DNA from: Rhodocyclaceae bacterium
GTDB taxonomy: Bacteria > Pseudomonadota > Gammaproteobacteria > Burkholderiales > Rhodocyclaceae
NCBI GenBank assembly: GCA_030682595.1
Contig: JAUXNZ010000100.1
Span: 1 to 21,761 of the forward strand
Length of the DNA: 21,761 nt
Direction of reading: 5' to 3'
Shown here one piece after another: positions 7,265-16,185 of the stretch. Position numbers and translations under genes: made by a program. The stretch's first letter is position 1. The number at the start of each line of letters is the position of its first letter. The notes beneath the pieces are model-generated. The model was not told where the DNA came from. It ran no database searches and was given only the letters and a program-made list of their open reading frames with translations.

Positions 7265-8050
7265 ATGACGACTTTGCTCCCCGATTTCCCTAGCCGCGGG
7301 TCGGCCGTTCCCGGTACGGTCTATCTGGTCGGCGCAGGTCCCGGCGACCCCGAACTGCTGACGTTGCGCGCTCTGCGCATCATCGCCGAGGCGGATGTGC
7401 TGGTGTATGACAACCTTGTTTCGCAGTCGATTCTCGACCAGGTTAACCCTCAAGCCGAACGACTGTATGCCGGCAAGGAACGCGGCAATCATGCCGTGCC
7501 GCAGGACGACCTCAATCTGCTGCTGGTCAAGCTCGCCAGGCAAAACAAGCGCGTCGTGCGTCTCAAGGGCGGTGACCCATACACTTTTGGTCGCGGTGGT
7601 GAGGAAGTTGAAACCCTCAAGGAAAATGGCATCCCCTTCGAGGTCGTTCCCGGCATCACTGCCGCCGCCGGCGTGGCCGCTTTCGCCGGCATCCCGCTCA
7701 CCCATCGCAATTACGCGCAGGCCTGCGTGTTCGTTACCGGCCACCTCAAAGACGGCAGCATGAACCTCGACTGGCCGGGGTTGGCCCGGCGGCGCCAGAC
7801 CGTCATTATCTACATGGGGCTGCATGGGCTTTCACACCTGTGCGCGCAGCTCGTCGCCCACGGCCTGCCGCCGGACTGGCCCGCTGCCATCGTGCAGCAA
7901 GGCACGACACCTGAACAGCGCACGGTCACCGGCACGCTCGCCACACTACCTTCACTCGCCGAGGCCGCTCAGCTCAAGGCGCCGACGCTGATTATTGTTG
8001 GCGAAGTCGTTCGGCTGAAAGATCGACTGGCGTGGTTTGAAAAGGGGTAA
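7265..8050 (+). CDS. cobA: Uroporphyrinogen-III C-methyltransferase (SUMT), siroheme precursor synthesis
   Basis: SUMT methylates uroporphyrinogen III twice with S-adenosylmethionine to give precorrin-2, the precursor of siroheme and cobalamin. The 261-residue protein is a stand-alone methyltransferase, without the CysG dehydrogenase/chelatase domain. It shows the family signatures [15 protein letters not shown] near residue 22, [14 protein letters not shown] near 103, and [20 protein letters not shown]. The start at 7265 is one base after the dsrR stop. A longer frame reaching to 7145 would lie inside dsrR. The gene closes the dsr cluster, just before a strong terminator, so its likely role is to supply the siroheme that DsrN amidates for DsrAB. 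It could also feed assimilatory siroheme or cobalamin synthesis. Confidence 0.93.
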   Translation: MTTLLPDFPSRGSAVPGTVYLVGAGPGDPELLTLRALRIIAEADVLVYDNLVSQSILDQVNPQAERLYAGKERGNHAVPQDDLNLLLVKLARQNKRVVRLKGGDPYTFGRGGEEVETLKENGIPFEVVPGITAAAGVAAFAGIPLTHRNYAQACVFVTGHLKDGSMNLDWPGLARRRQTVIIYMGLHGLSHLCAQLVAHGLPPDWPAAIVQQGTTPEQRTVTGTLATLPSLAEAAQLKAPTLIIVGEVVRLKDRLAWFEKG

Positions 8051-8128
8051 ATTACCCGGTATTTTCAGCCCTGCGTCTTGAGTCCACACACGCCGTAAAT
8101 TTTCACTTATGATGACTTTCCCGCAAGC

Positions 8129-8162
8129 ACGGCGGCCGTAGCAGAGGCCGCCGTATTTTTTT
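8129..8162 (+). terminator. Rho-independent terminator after the dsr cluster
   Basis: ACGGCGGCC (8129-8137) pairs perfectly with GGCCGCCGT (8146-8154) around an eight-base loop. One A and then seven T residues (8156-8162) follow. This is a textbook intrinsic terminator on the + strand, 79 bases after the methyltransferase stop. It separates the dsr transcript from argD. The rest of the 8051-8198 gap shows no other convincing element. Confidence 0.9.
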
Positions 8163-8198
8163 CAGACCACGGATCATTGTATTCCCGCGGAGTGAAGC

Positions 8199-9371
8199 AT
8201 GTCGCACTTGATGAATAATTACGCCCGGCAAGCCGTGGCATTTACCCATGGCACGGGCTGTCAGCTGTATGACGCTGAGGGCCGGCGTTACCTTGATGGA
8301 CTGGCTGGGATTGCCGTCAATACGCTCGGCCACAACCACCCGCGCCTGGTCGCCGCCCTGACCCGGCAGATCGCTCAATTGATCCATGTCTCCAATGTGT
8401 ATCGCATCACTGAGCAGGAGGCGCTGGCCGATCGTCTCGCCGCCTTGTCCGGCATGGACGAGGTGTTCTTCTGCAACTCCGGTTGCGAGGCCAACGAGGC
8501 GGCGATCAAGCTGGCGCGGCTGTTTGGCCACCAGAAGAACATCGACCAGCCCGCCATTGTCGTGATGGAGCAGGCCTTTCATGGCCGCACCCTGGCGACT
8601 CTCTCGGCGACCGGCAACCGCAAGGTGCAGGCCGGCTTCGAGCCCCTGGTGCCGGGTTTTGTGCGCGTGCCGTTTGCCGACCTGGCAGCGATCGAGCAGG
8701 TCGCGGCGAATAATTCCAATGTCGTCGCCGTGCTGTTCGAACCGGTGCAGGGCGAAGGCGGCATTCGGGTTGCCGACGCTGAATTCTTGCGTGGCCTGCG
8801 GCGCATTTGCACCGAGCGCGGCTGGCTGTTGATGGTGGACGAGGTGCAATGCGGCATCGGCCGTACCGGCCAGTGGTTCGCCTATCAGCATGCCGGCATC
8901 CAGCCCGACGTGATGACCCTGGCCAAGGGCCTGGGTTCGGGCGTACCGGTGGGCGCCTGCTTGACGGCCGGGCCGGCCGCCGGTGTCTTCAAGCCGGGCA
9001 ATCACGGCTCGACCTTTGGCGGCAATCCGCTGGCCTGTACCGCCGCGCTGACGACCCTGGCCGTGCTGGAGGACGACCAGTTGCTGGCCCGCGCCACCGC
9101 GCTGGGTGAGCGCATCCTCGCCCGGCTGCGCGAACGGCTCGCCGGCCTGCCGGCAGTCGTCGAGATTCGCGGCAGCGGCTTGATGATCGGCATCGAACTC
9201 GATCGTCCCTGCGCCGCGCTCGTCGCGGCCGGGCTGGCAGCCGGCATCCTGATCAATGTCACCGCCGACCGCGTGGTACGCCTGTTGCCGCCGCTGGTGA
9301 TGTCCGATCCGGAAGCCGATGAACTGGTCGACACGTTGGCCGATGTGCTGAAAGCCTTTTTAGCTGGCTGA
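8199..9371 (+). CDS. argD: Acetylornithine aminotransferase
   Basis: This class-III, PLP-dependent aminotransferase converts N-acetylglutamate semialdehyde to N-acetylornithine in arginine synthesis; many members also serve as the succinyldiaminopimelate aminotransferase of lysine synthesis. The 390-residue length is normal. Visible motifs are FCNSGCEANEAAIKLAR near residues 90-106, MVDEVQCGIGRTG, the PLP lysine in TLAKGLGSG (Lys243) and GSTFGGNPLA. GGAG at 8189-8192 stands six bases before the ATG. argF and argG follow directly, which separates ArgD from other class-III aminotransferases such as GabT. Confidence 0.93.
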   Translation: MSHLMNNYARQAVAFTHGTGCQLYDAEGRRYLDGLAGIAVNTLGHNHPRLVAALTRQIAQLIHVSNVYRITEQEALADRLAALSGMDEVFFCNSGCEANEAAIKLARLFGHQKNIDQPAIVVMEQAFHGRTLATLSATGNRKVQAGFEPLVPGFVRVPFADLAAIEQVAANNSNVVAVLFEPVQGEGGIRVADAEFLRGLRRICTERGWLLMVDEVQCGIGRTGQWFAYQHAGIQPDVMTLAKGLGSGVPVGACLTAGPAAGVFKPGNHGSTFGGNPLACTAALTTLAVLEDDQLLARATALGERILARLRERLAGLPAVVEIRGSGLMIGIELDRPCAALVAAGLAAGILINVTADRVVRLLPPLVMSDPEADELVDTLADVLKAFLAG

Positions 9372-9380
9372 GGTTTGTCC

Positions 9381-10316
9381 ATGAATCAGAAGAATAGCGC
9401 CCCAAGACATTTCCTGCAGTTCAAGGACTTCAGCCGCGCCGAATTCGAATATCTGTTCGAGCGCACGCGCCAGATCAAGCAGCAGTTCAAGGCCTACCAG
9501 AAGTATTGGCCGCTCACGGATCGCACGCTGGTGATGATCTTCGAGAAAGCCAGCACCCGCACCCGGCTGTCCTTCGAGGCGGGCATGCATCAGCTTGGCG
9601 GCGCCGCGATCTACCTGAATACCCGCGATTCCCAGCTCGGTCGCGGCGAACCGGTTGAGGATGCGGCCGAGGTGATTTCGCGCATGAGCGACATCGTGAT
9701 GATCCGCACCTACGAGCAGGACATCATCGAACGCTTCGCCGCCCATTCGCGCGTGCCGGTCATCAACGGCCTGACCAACGAATACCACCCCTGCCAGATC
9801 CTGGCTGACATCTACACCTTTGTCGAGCATCACGGTTCGATCCAGGGCAAGACGGTGGCGTGGATCGGCGACTCGAACAACATGTGCAACACCTGGCTGC
9901 AAGCAGCCGAGGTGCTCGACTTCAACGTGCATGTATCAACGCCGCCCGGTTACGAAGTCGAGCCCGAGCGCGCCGGCCTGTATGGCACCGACCATTTCGA
10001 GGAGTTCGCCGACCCGATGGATGCCGCGCGCGATGCTGATCTGGTGACTACGGACGTGTGGACCTCGATGGGTTTCGAGGCCGAGAACGCGGTGCGCACG
10101 AAAGCCTTTGCCGACTGGCAGGTCGACGCGGACATGATGAAAGTCGCCAAGCCGGAAGCCGTTTTCATGCACTGTCTGCCGGCGCATCGTGGCGAGGAAG
10201 TCGCTGCCGAGGTGATCGACGGGCCGAAGAGTGTGGTCTGGGATGAAGCCGAGAACCGGCTGCATGCGCAGAAGGCGTTACTGGAATTTTTATTATTGGG
10301 AAAACTACGATCATGA
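9381..10316 (+). CDS. argF: Ornithine carbamoyltransferase
   Basis: It joins ornithine and carbamoyl phosphate to give citrulline in the cytoplasm. The 311-residue protein has the carbamoyl-phosphate loop STRTR (residues 58-62), HPCQILAD, and the ornithine-site segment [10 protein letters not shown]. The ATG at 9381 is preferred over an in-frame TTG at 9375 because AGG at 9371-9373 is seven bases away and the protein then starts at the usual family position. The gene starts nine bases after argD and its stop overlaps the argG start (ATGA, 10313-10316), which argues for one arginine operon. Confidence 0.94.
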   Translation: MNQKNSAPRHFLQFKDFSRAEFEYLFERTRQIKQQFKAYQKYWPLTDRTLVMIFEKASTRTRLSFEAGMHQLGGAAIYLNTRDSQLGRGEPVEDAAEVISRMSDIVMIRTYEQDIIERFAAHSRVPVINGLTNEYHPCQILADIYTFVEHHGSIQGKTVAWIGDSNNMCNTWLQAAEVLDFNVHVSTPPGYEVEPERAGLYGTDHFEEFADPMDAARDADLVTTDVWTSMGFEAENAVRTKAFADWQVDADMMKVAKPEAVFMHCLPAHRGEEVAAEVIDGPKSVVWDEAENRLHAQKALLEFLLLGKLRS

Positions 10317-11566
10317 ACGAAGCCAAAAAAGTAGTCCTGGCCTATTCCGGCGGCCTCGACACCTCCGTCATCCTCAAGTGGCTGCAAGACACTTACCAGT
10401 GCGAAGTGGTGACCTTCACCGCCGATCTCGGCCAGGGCGAGGAACTGGAGCCGGCGCGCGCCAAGGCGGTCAAGCTCGGCATCAAGCCGAAAAACATTTT
10501 CATCGACGACCTACGCGAAGAGTTCGTGCGCGACTTCGTCTTTCCGATGTTCCGCTGCAATACCATCTACGAAGGCGAATACCTGCTCGGCACCTCGATC
10601 GCGCGGCCGCTGATCGCCAAGCGGCTGGTCGAGATTGCCCGCAAGACCGGCGCCGACGCCATCTCCCACGGCGCTACCGGCAAGGGTAACGATCAGGTGC
10701 GCTTTGAACTGGGCGCCTATGCGTTGATGCCCAATGTCAAAGTCATTGCGCCCTGGCGCGAATGGGATCTGCTGTCGCGGGAAAAGCTGCTGGCCTATGC
10801 GGAGCGAAATGGCATTCCCATTGAAATGAAGCACAAGAAGGGCGGTTCGCCGTATTCGATGGACGCCAACCTGTTGCACATTTCCTTCGAAGGTCGCCAC
10901 CTCGAAAACCCGGCCGCCGAGGCCGAAGAATCCATGTGGCGCTGGACGGTGGCCCCGGAAAAGGCGCCCGCCCGGCCGGAATGTCTCGACCTGGAATTCG
11001 CCCATGGCGATCTGGTGGCGATCAACGGCAAGAAAATGAAGGCGCACGAACTGCTGGCCACGCTTAACCAGATCGGCGGCAAGCATGGCATCGGTCGTCT
11101 CGACCTCGTCGAGAACCGCTATGTCGGCATGAAGTCGCGCGGCTGCTACGAGACGCCGGGCGGGACCATCTTGCTGAAGGCGCACCGCGGCATCGAGTCG
11201 CTGTGTCTCGACCGTGAAGTCGCGCATCTCAAGGATGACCTGATGCCGCGCTACGCCAGCCTGATCTACAACGGCTACTGGTGGAGCCCGGAGCGCCGCG
11301 CCCTGCAGGTGCTGATCGACCACACCCAGCAGAATGTCAATGGCTGGGTGCGCGTCAAGCTCTACAAGGGTAGCGTGTCGGTCGTGGGCCGCGATTCGCC
11401 GACCGATTCGCTGTTCGATTCGACCATTGCCACCTTCGAAGATGACGCCGGTGCTTATGACCAGAAGGATGCGGGCGGCTTCATCAAGCTCAATGCCTTG
11501 CGCATGCGCATTGCCGAAAATGCCCGGGTCAAACGCAGCGCCAAGCCGGCCCGGCGCAAGTCTTAA
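10313..11566 (+). CDS. argG: Argininosuccinate synthase
   Basis: It condenses citrulline and aspartate, using ATP, to argininosuccinate. The 417-residue protein has the N-type ATP pyrophosphatase loop AYSGGLDTS at residues 10-18 and later the segments [15 protein letters not shown] and [12 protein letters not shown] typical of the family. The start overlaps the argF stop by four bases, indicating translational coupling. No argH is seen downstream, so the last step of the pathway is encoded elsewhere. Confidence 0.95.
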   Translation: MNEAKKVVLAYSGGLDTSVILKWLQDTYQCEVVTFTADLGQGEELEPARAKAVKLGIKPKNIFIDDLREEFVRDFVFPMFRCNTIYEGEYLLGTSIARPLIAKRLVEIARKTGADAISHGATGKGNDQVRFELGAYALMPNVKVIAPWREWDLLSREKLLAYAERNGIPIEMKHKKGGSPYSMDANLLHISFEGRHLENPAAEAEESMWRWTVAPEKAPARPECLDLEFAHGDLVAINGKKMKAHELLATLNQIGGKHGIGRLDLVENRYVGMKSRGCYETPGGTILLKAHRGIESLCLDREVAHLKDDLMPRYASLIYNGYWWSPERRALQVLIDHTQQNVNGWVRVKLYKGSVSVVGRDSPTDSLFDSTIATFEDDAGAYDQKDAGGFIKLNALRMRIAENARVKRSAKPARRKS

Positions 11567-11586
11567 ACAAGCGCAGGGCAGGGCGG

Positions 11587-11796
11587 TTGTTCGGTTTCAG
11601 CGAAGCAGAGGTGGCGCAGTGGGGCATGACCTTTGGCCTCGGCGCCTTCATGTTGTACATGCTGTTCATCATCGGCGAGCTGGCCTATCGCTCGAAGGCG
11701 GGCAAGCTCGGCACCTTTGCGTTGTTCTTCGTGCTCGCCTTCGGCATGCTCGGCTTCATCGCCAAGACGATTCTCGAAAAATTGTGGGGGATTTAA
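11587..11796 (+). CDS. Small membrane protein, DUF2788 family
   Basis: This 69-residue protein of unknown function resembles DUF2788, a family of small inner-membrane proteins. It has two hydrophobic segments (about residues 15-33 and 45-61) separated by a [12 protein letters not shown] link, and ends in [11 protein letters not shown]. The TTG at 11587 gives a natural N-terminus ([12 protein letters not shown]). The next possible start, ATG at 11626, would remove part of the family region. It lies 20 bases after argG and just before ppnP. I know no function for it. Confidence 0.75.
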   Translation: MFGFSEAEVAQWGMTFGLGAFMLYMLFIIGELAYRSKAGKLGTFALFFVLAFGMLGFIAKTILEKLWGI

Positions 11797-11797
11797 C

Positions 11798-12121
11798 ATG
11801 ACCGTGGTGGAAAATAAGTTTGACAATGTCGCAGTCGTCAAAAAAGCCAATGTCTATTTCGACGGCAAATGCATCAGTCATACCGTGCAGTTTGCCGACG
11901 GCACGAAAAAGAGCGTCGGCGTGATCCTGCCGGCCACGCTGACCTTCAATACCGGCGTGCCGGAGATCATGGAATGCGTCGCTGGCGCCTGCCGCTACCG
12001 CCTCAAGGGCGCGGACTGGATTAACAGTTCCGCCGGAGAGTCATTCAATGTCCCAGGAAACTCATCCTTCGACATCGAAGTGACCGGCGCGCCCTACCAT
12101 TACGTTTGCCACTTTGGTTAA
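11798..12121 (+). CDS. ppnP: Pyrimidine/purine nucleoside phosphorylase, PpnP (DUF1255) family
   Basis: PpnP proteins are small cupin-fold enzymes that split nucleosides with phosphate into base and ribose 1-phosphate. The 107-residue product fits the family: an N-terminal NVYFDGK segment, [14 protein letters not shown], a cupin-like loop around [13 protein letters not shown], then [15 protein letters not shown] and a C-terminal aromatic end (YHYVCHFG). Compared with the about 94-residue E. coli protein it has a slightly longer N-terminus. The ATG at 11798 follows a GGGGG run at 11786-11790, two bases after the DUF2788 stop. An open frame extending further upstream lies inside the preceding gene. 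Confidence 0.88.
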   Translation: MTVVENKFDNVAVVKKANVYFDGKCISHTVQFADGTKKSVGVILPATLTFNTGVPEIMECVAGACRYRLKGADWINSSAGESFNVPGNSSFDIEVTGAPYHYVCHFG

Positions 12122-12132
12122 AAGGAAACGCA

Positions 12133-12627
12133 ATGCCCTCATTCGACATTAGCTCGGAAGCCGATCTGGTCGCCCTGAAAAATGCCATTGACGTCGCCGG
12201 CCGGCACATCGGCAACCGCTACGACTTCAAAGGCACCTCGGCCAAGGCCGAGTTCAACGAAAAAGACAAGCTCATCACCATCCTCGGCGATTCCGAGTTT
12301 CAACTCAGCCAGATCAAGGACATCCTCTTCCCCGAGATGGAAAAAAAGGAACGCGAAAGCACCAAACGCCTCGACATCGGCGCCGTGCAGAGCGTGTCCG
12401 GCAACAAGGCCAAGCAGGAACTGAAGATCAAGACCGGGGTCGAGCAGGAACTGGCGAAGAAAATCGTCAAGCTCGTCAAGGACAGCAAGCTCAAGGTGCA
12501 GGCGACCATCCAGGGCGATGCCGTGCGCATCACCGGCGCCAAGCGCGACTTGCTGCAGGAGGTCATCGCCCTGGTGAAACAGACGATTACCGATTTTCCG
12601 CTGCAGTACGGCAACTTCAGGGACTGA
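12133..12627 (+). CDS. yajQ: YajQ family nucleotide-binding protein
   Basis: This 164-residue protein belongs to the conserved YajQ family (UPF0234), which has two ferredoxin-like domains. E. coli YajQ binds nucleotides and nucleic acid, and relatives in Xanthomonas act as cyclic-di-GMP effectors; the role here is unknown. Family signatures visible are MPSFDISSEAD at the start, RYDFKGTSA near residue 34, and the C-terminal DFPLQYGNFRD. A clear ribosome binding site (AAAGGAAA, 12120-12127) precedes the ATG at 12133. Confidence 0.93.
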   Translation: MPSFDISSEADLVALKNAIDVAGRHIGNRYDFKGTSAKAEFNEKDKLITILGDSEFQLSQIKDILFPEMEKKERESTKRLDIGAVQSVSGNKAKQELKIKTGVEQELAKKIVKLVKDSKLKVQATIQGDAVRITGAKRDLLQEVIALVKQTITDFPLQYGNFRD

Positions 12628-12635
12628 AAAACGTC

Positions 12636-13274
12636 ATGCTGCTGGCGCGACACTGCTTCGTCCTGTTGTTGTATGCCTGGAATTTCAGCGCGCTGGCGGC
12701 GGATATCGCGCTGGTCGGTTTGTTGCCGGGCAAGGCGCTGGTGGTGATCGATGGCGGTCAGCGCCAGACGCTGGCTGTGGGCGCGACGACCGCCGAGGGC
12801 GTGAAACTGGTTGGCATCGAATCCGGCGCGGCGGTCTTTGAAATCGCGGGCAAGTCGCGGCGCGTGGCGCTTGGTCAGAGCGTGGTGTCCGCGCCAGGCG
12901 CCGCGCGACCGGTGACGACGCTGATGGCCGACGCACGCGGTCACTTTGTCGTGCCCGGCAGCATCAACGGGACACCGATGCGCTTTCTCGTCGATACGGG
13001 CGCAACCTTTGTTTCGCTGGGCGCGGCCGATGCCCGTCGCGCCCGCATCGACCCGACCAAGGGCACGCCGGGCATGACCCAGACGGCCAACGGGGTGGTG
13101 CGCGTCTGGCGGGTCAAACTGGCGAGCGTCAAGCTGGGCGACATCACGCTGCTGGATGTCGACGCCTCGGTGCATGAGCAGGACATGCCGGTGGTGCTTT
13201 TGGGCATGAGTTTTCTCAACCGCATGGAAATCCGCCGCGATGGGGCCTCGATGACGCTGACGCAGCGGTATTAA
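12636..13274 (+). CDS. Exported retropepsin-like aspartic protease (clan AA, TIGR02281-like)
   Basis: The 212-residue protein starts with a signal peptide (about residues 1-21, ending ALA) and carries one aspartic protease half-site, FLVDTGATFVSL, with the candidate catalytic Asp120. The second conserved part is VVLLGMSFLNRM near residues 188-199. Proteins with a single such domain act as dimers, like retroviral proteases. The region between the signal and the protease domain (about 25-95) looks like a small beta-rich domain of the type found in this family. It is eight bases after yajQ and five before the Nudix gene. The substrate is unknown. Confidence 0.82.
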   Translation: MLLARHCFVLLLYAWNFSALAADIALVGLLPGKALVVIDGGQRQTLAVGATTAEGVKLVGIESGAAVFEIAGKSRRVALGQSVVSAPGAARPVTTLMADARGHFVVPGSINGTPMRFLVDTGATFVSLGAADARRARIDPTKGTPGMTQTANGVVRVWRVKLASVKLGDITLLDVDASVHEQDMPVVLLGMSFLNRMEIRRDGASMTLTQRY

Positions 13275-13279
13275 CTTTC

Positions 13280-13867
13280 ATGGCCGTGACGGTGGACTGG
13301 CTGCGCCAGCGTCTCTTGTTCGACCGGCCACGGGTTGCGGTACGCGAGGCGCCTGTGTCGGACAGCACGGCGGTCGCCGCCGCCGTGCTGGTGCCGATCG
13401 TGGTTCGGCCCAGCGGTCTGACCGTGCTGCTGACGCAGCGCACCGACCATTTGCGCGATCATGCCGGGCAGGTCAGTTTTCCGGGCGGGCGGTGCGAATC
13501 CGCCGATGCGTCGCCGGTCGCGACGGCGCTGCGAGAAAGTCATGAAGAGGTCGGCATTCTGTCCACCCAGGTCGAGGTGCTGGCCTGCCTGTCCGACTAT
13601 TTCACCGGTACCGGTTTCCGGATTACGCCCGTGGTGGGTCTGGTGACGCCGCCGCTGAATTTGCAACTCGACGATTTCGAGGTGGCTGAAGTGTTCGAGC
13701 CGCCGCTGGAATTCCTGCTCGATCCCGCCAACTACCAGCAGCACCCGATCGAGTGGCAAGGGGCGGTGCACCACTATTGGGCCGTGCCCTGGCAGGGCCG
13801 CTTTATCTGGGGGGCGACAGCAGGGGTGCTGGTAAACATGCGCCAGTGCCTGTTCGCACAGGATTGA
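13280..13867 (+). CDS. Nudix hydrolase, CoA pyrophosphatase (NudL) type
   Basis: The 195-residue protein has the CoA-pyrophosphatase form of the Nudix signature: HAGQVSFPGG at residues 61-70, a Nudix-box glutamate at 73, and RESHEEVGI with Arg85, Glu86, Glu89 and Glu90. Members hydrolyse CoA or its derivatives to acyl-phosphopantetheine and 3',5'-ADP; the HxGQVSFPGG part before the box is what separates this group from other Nudix enzymes. It follows the protease gene after five bases. No obvious link exists with the neighbouring genes. Confidence 0.87.
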   Translation: MAVTVDWLRQRLLFDRPRVAVREAPVSDSTAVAAAVLVPIVVRPSGLTVLLTQRTDHLRDHAGQVSFPGGRCESADASPVATALRESHEEVGILSTQVEVLACLSDYFTGTGFRITPVVGLVTPPLNLQLDDFEVAEVFEPPLEFLLDPANYQQHPIEWQGAVHHYWAVPWQGRFIWGATAGVLVNMRQCLFAQD

Positions 13868-13872
13868 CGGCT

Positions 13873-13891
13873 GCACTGCGGGCGGCAGTGC
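13873..13891 (+). repeat. Small inverted repeat after the Nudix gene
   Basis: GCACTGC (13873-13879) and GCAGTGC (13885-13891) form a seven-base-pair stem with a five-base loop. It lies six bases after the Nudix stop. No T run follows, so it is at best a weak terminator or an mRNA end stabiliser. Confidence 0.45.
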
Positions 13892-13949
13892 GGGCGCTGC
13901 ACCGCCGGGGAGTGTGATATCTTCGCCCTGCCCTTTTCCGCCATCCGTC

Positions 13950-14906
13950 ATGACCTTTCTCAGCATTATCTGTGTTCTTGTGCTCGAGCAGCTCAAAGCC
14001 CTGCCTGCAGAGCGTGTGGTTGCCTGGCTGGCGTATTACGCCGACTTTCTTGAACGCCACTTCAACGGTGGCGAGGCACGGCATGGCGTGGTGGCCTGGG
14101 GACTGGGAGTGGCGCTGCCGGCGCTGCTGATTCTGGTGTTGCATGCCGTCATGGACGCGGTGCACCCGGTGCTGGGTTTCGTTGTTGCCGTGGTGGTGCT
14201 GTATCTCACCATGGGCTTGCGCCAGTTCAGCCATTTCTTCACCGATATCCAGATGGCCTTGCGCATGGGCGAGGTCGAGCGCGCCCGCCGGCTGCTGGAA
14301 GTGTGGTGCGGCCACGACGCGGCACGTTTCAGTTCAGCAGAAATATCTCGTCTGGCCATCGAACAGGGGATTGTCGCGGCGCATCGTCATGTGTTTGCGC
14401 CGTTGTTCTGGTTTGTGGTGCTTGGACCGGGGGGGGCAGTGCTGTATCGGCTTGGCTTGTGCGTGATGCAGCGTTGGGCGGTGACGGTCCAGCCAGAGTC
14501 CGGCAATTCATTCTTTCGTTTTGCCCAGCAGGCCTTTCAGTGGCTTGACTGGCTGCCGGCGCGGCTGACCGCGGCGACCTTCGCCATCGTGGGCGATTTC
14601 GAGGATGCCGTGTATTGCTGGCGCACCCAGGCGAGCCAGTGGGCGCAGGCGGCGTCGGTGCAGGGTGCCGACATGGCCTCCGGAATCCTCCTGTCCAGCG
14701 CGGCGGGGGCGCTTGGTGTCAGGCTGGGGCTGCCGTTGCCGGGCGAGAGTGATGCTGGCGGCTTTGACGCCCGCCCGGAACTCGGCCTGGGCGACGATGC
14801 CGATATCGAGCATTTGCAAAGCGCGGTCGGCCTGGTCTGGCGCGCTTTGGTGTTGTGTTTGTTGTTGTTGGCCCTATTGACCGCGGCAAGCTGGGTCGGG
14901 CCGTGA
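13950..14906 (+). CDS. CobD/CbiB-family (AmpE-like) membrane protein
   Basis: The 318-residue protein resembles the CobD/CbiB family, whose classical members join aminopropanol to cobyric acid in cobalamin synthesis, and the related AmpE proteins. It has several hydrophobic segments (near residues 50-90, 150-175 and the last 25), and family-like stretches such as GLRQFSHFFTDIQMALRMG and GDFEDAVYCW. No other cobalamin gene except the SUMT 6 kb away is nearby. It may therefore be an AmpE-like or otherwise diverged paralogue and not a true adenosylcobinamide-phosphate synthase. The ATG at 13950 is the likely start; a GTG 36 bases upstream is in frame but offers nothing more. Confidence 0.7.
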   Translation: MTFLSIICVLVLEQLKALPAERVVAWLAYYADFLERHFNGGEARHGVVAWGLGVALPALLILVLHAVMDAVHPVLGFVVAVVVLYLTMGLRQFSHFFTDIQMALRMGEVERARRLLEVWCGHDAARFSSAEISRLAIEQGIVAAHRHVFAPLFWFVVLGPGGAVLYRLGLCVMQRWAVTVQPESGNSFFRFAQQAFQWLDWLPARLTAATFAIVGDFEDAVYCWRTQASQWAQAASVQGADMASGILLSSAAGALGVRLGLPLPGESDAGGFDARPELGLGDDADIEHLQSAVGLVWRALVLCLLLLALLTAASWVGP

Positions 14907-14931
14907 CTTTTCATCATAAGGAGTGGTATTC

Positions 14932-16116
14932 ATGTCGAATAAAGAAGTTGTAGTTCTCTCCGCCGTGCGCTCCGCCGTGGGCGCTTTTGGCGGCTCGCTG
15001 AAGGATCTTGAACCCGCCGAACTCGGCGGCATGGTGGTCAAGGAAGCCATTGCCCGCGCCGGGGTCGATGCCCAGCAGGTCAGCTTTGCCACGGTCGGCA
15101 ACTGCATCCCGACGGAGGCGCGCTATGCCTACGTGGCGCGGGTCGCCACCATTCAGGGCGGCATGTCGATGAATTCCACCGTGTTCGCCGTCAACCGGCT
15201 GTGCGGCTCCGCCCAGCAGGCCATTGTCAGTTCGGCACAGGCCATCATGCTCGGCGATGCTGAATTTGCCCTGGCGGGGGGCGTCGAAGTTATGTCGCGC
15301 GGTGCCTATCTGTTGCCGGCCCTGCGCTCCGGCGCACGCATGGGCGACACCCCGGCGATCGACGCCATGGTCGCCGTGCTGACCGATCCCTTCGGCGTCG
15401 GCCACATGGGCATCACCGCGGAAAATCTGGCCGCCAAGTGGGGGATCACCCGCGAGGAGCAGGATGCCTTCGCCCTGGAATCGCAGACGCGTGCCGCCCG
15501 CGCCCAGGCGGCTGGCTACTTCAAGTCGCAGATCGCCCCGATCACGCTCAAAACGCGCAAGGGCGATGTCGTGTTCGATACCGACGAGCACCTGAAGCCG
15601 ACCACCACGCTGGAATCGCTGGCCAAGATGCGCCCCGCGTTCAAGAAGGATGGCACGGTCACCGCCGGCAATGCTTCCGGCATCAATGATGCCGCCGCCT
15701 TCCTGGTGTTGGCCGATGCCGCCAAGGCGGCCGCCGCCGGACACAAGCCGCTGGCCCGCCTGGTGGCCTACGCCATTGCCGGCGTGCCCAACGACATCAT
15801 GGGCGAAGGCCCGATCCCCTCATCCAAGGTGGCGCTGCAAAAGGCCGGTCTGACGCTTGATCAGATGGATGTCATTGAGTCGAACGAAGCCTTTGCCGCC
15901 CAGTCGATTACAGTGGCCAAGGGTCTCGGCCTCGACCCGGCCAAGACCAACCCGAACGGCGGCGCCATCGCCATCGGCCACCCGGTGGGTGCGACGGGTG
16001 CGGTGATCGTCACCAAGCTGCTGCACGAAATGCTGCGGGTCAATGCCCGCTACGGCATGGCCACCATGTGCATCGGCGGCGGCCAGGGTATTACGACGAT
16101 CTGGGAGCGCGTGTAG
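14932..16116 (+). CDS. Acetyl-CoA C-acyltransferase (beta-ketothiolase, BktB-like)
   Basis: Thiolases of this group condense or cleave acyl-CoA units and serve polyhydroxyalkanoate synthesis or beta-oxidation. The 394-residue protein has all catalytic residues: Cys91 (NRLCGS), His350 (IGHPVGATGA) and Cys380 (MCIGGGQG), with NEAFA before the histidine. The N-terminal FGGSLKDLEPAELGG resembles Cupriavidus BktB more than its PhaA, from memory. A strong Shine-Dalgarno (AAGGAG, 14918-14923) lies eight bases before the ATG. It appears to be transcribed alone or with the next gene; a hairpin stands between them. Confidence 0.92.
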   Translation: MSNKEVVVLSAVRSAVGAFGGSLKDLEPAELGGMVVKEAIARAGVDAQQVSFATVGNCIPTEARYAYVARVATIQGGMSMNSTVFAVNRLCGSAQQAIVSSAQAIMLGDAEFALAGGVEVMSRGAYLLPALRSGARMGDTPAIDAMVAVLTDPFGVGHMGITAENLAAKWGITREEQDAFALESQTRAARAQAAGYFKSQIAPITLKTRKGDVVFDTDEHLKPTTTLESLAKMRPAFKKDGTVTAGNASGINDAAAFLVLADAAKAAAAGHKPLARLVAYAIAGVPNDIMGEGPIPSSKVALQKAGLTLDQMDVIESNEAFAAQSITVAKGLGLDPAKTNPNGGAIAIGHPVGATGAVIVTKLLHEMLRVNARYGMATMCIGGGQGITTIWERV

Positions 16117-16121
16117 CCGGA

Positions 16122-16167
16122 AGCTCCGCCCCGCCCCGCTCTCCGTGCGCGGGGAGCGGGCGGGGCT
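16122..16167 (+). terminator. Long GC-rich hairpin after the thiolase gene
   Basis: A C-rich arm (16122-16143) pairs with a G-rich arm (about 16151-16167, GGGGAGCGGGCGGGGCT) around the loop GTGCGC, with one or more bulges. It begins five bases after the thiolase stop. No T run follows, so termination may be Rho-dependent or the structure may protect the 3' end. Confidence 0.5.
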
Positions 16168-16185
16168 TGCTGCGTTCGCCATGAC

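Noticed and set aside
8045..8057. GGGTAA-A-TTACCC palindrome at the end of the methyltransferase gene
   Set aside because: It overlaps the last codons and the stop, has no second copy nearby, and lies well before the real terminator; it is probably chance.
8078..8113. Possible argD promoter (TTGAGT with TATGAT)
   Set aside because: The spacing between the two hexamers is 24 bases, too long for a sigma-70 promoter, and the element would lie upstream of the terminator.
8103..9005. A 300-codon minus-strand open frame opposite argD
   Set aside because: It is a mirror of argD coding sequence and also runs through the terminator; it shows no protein family features.
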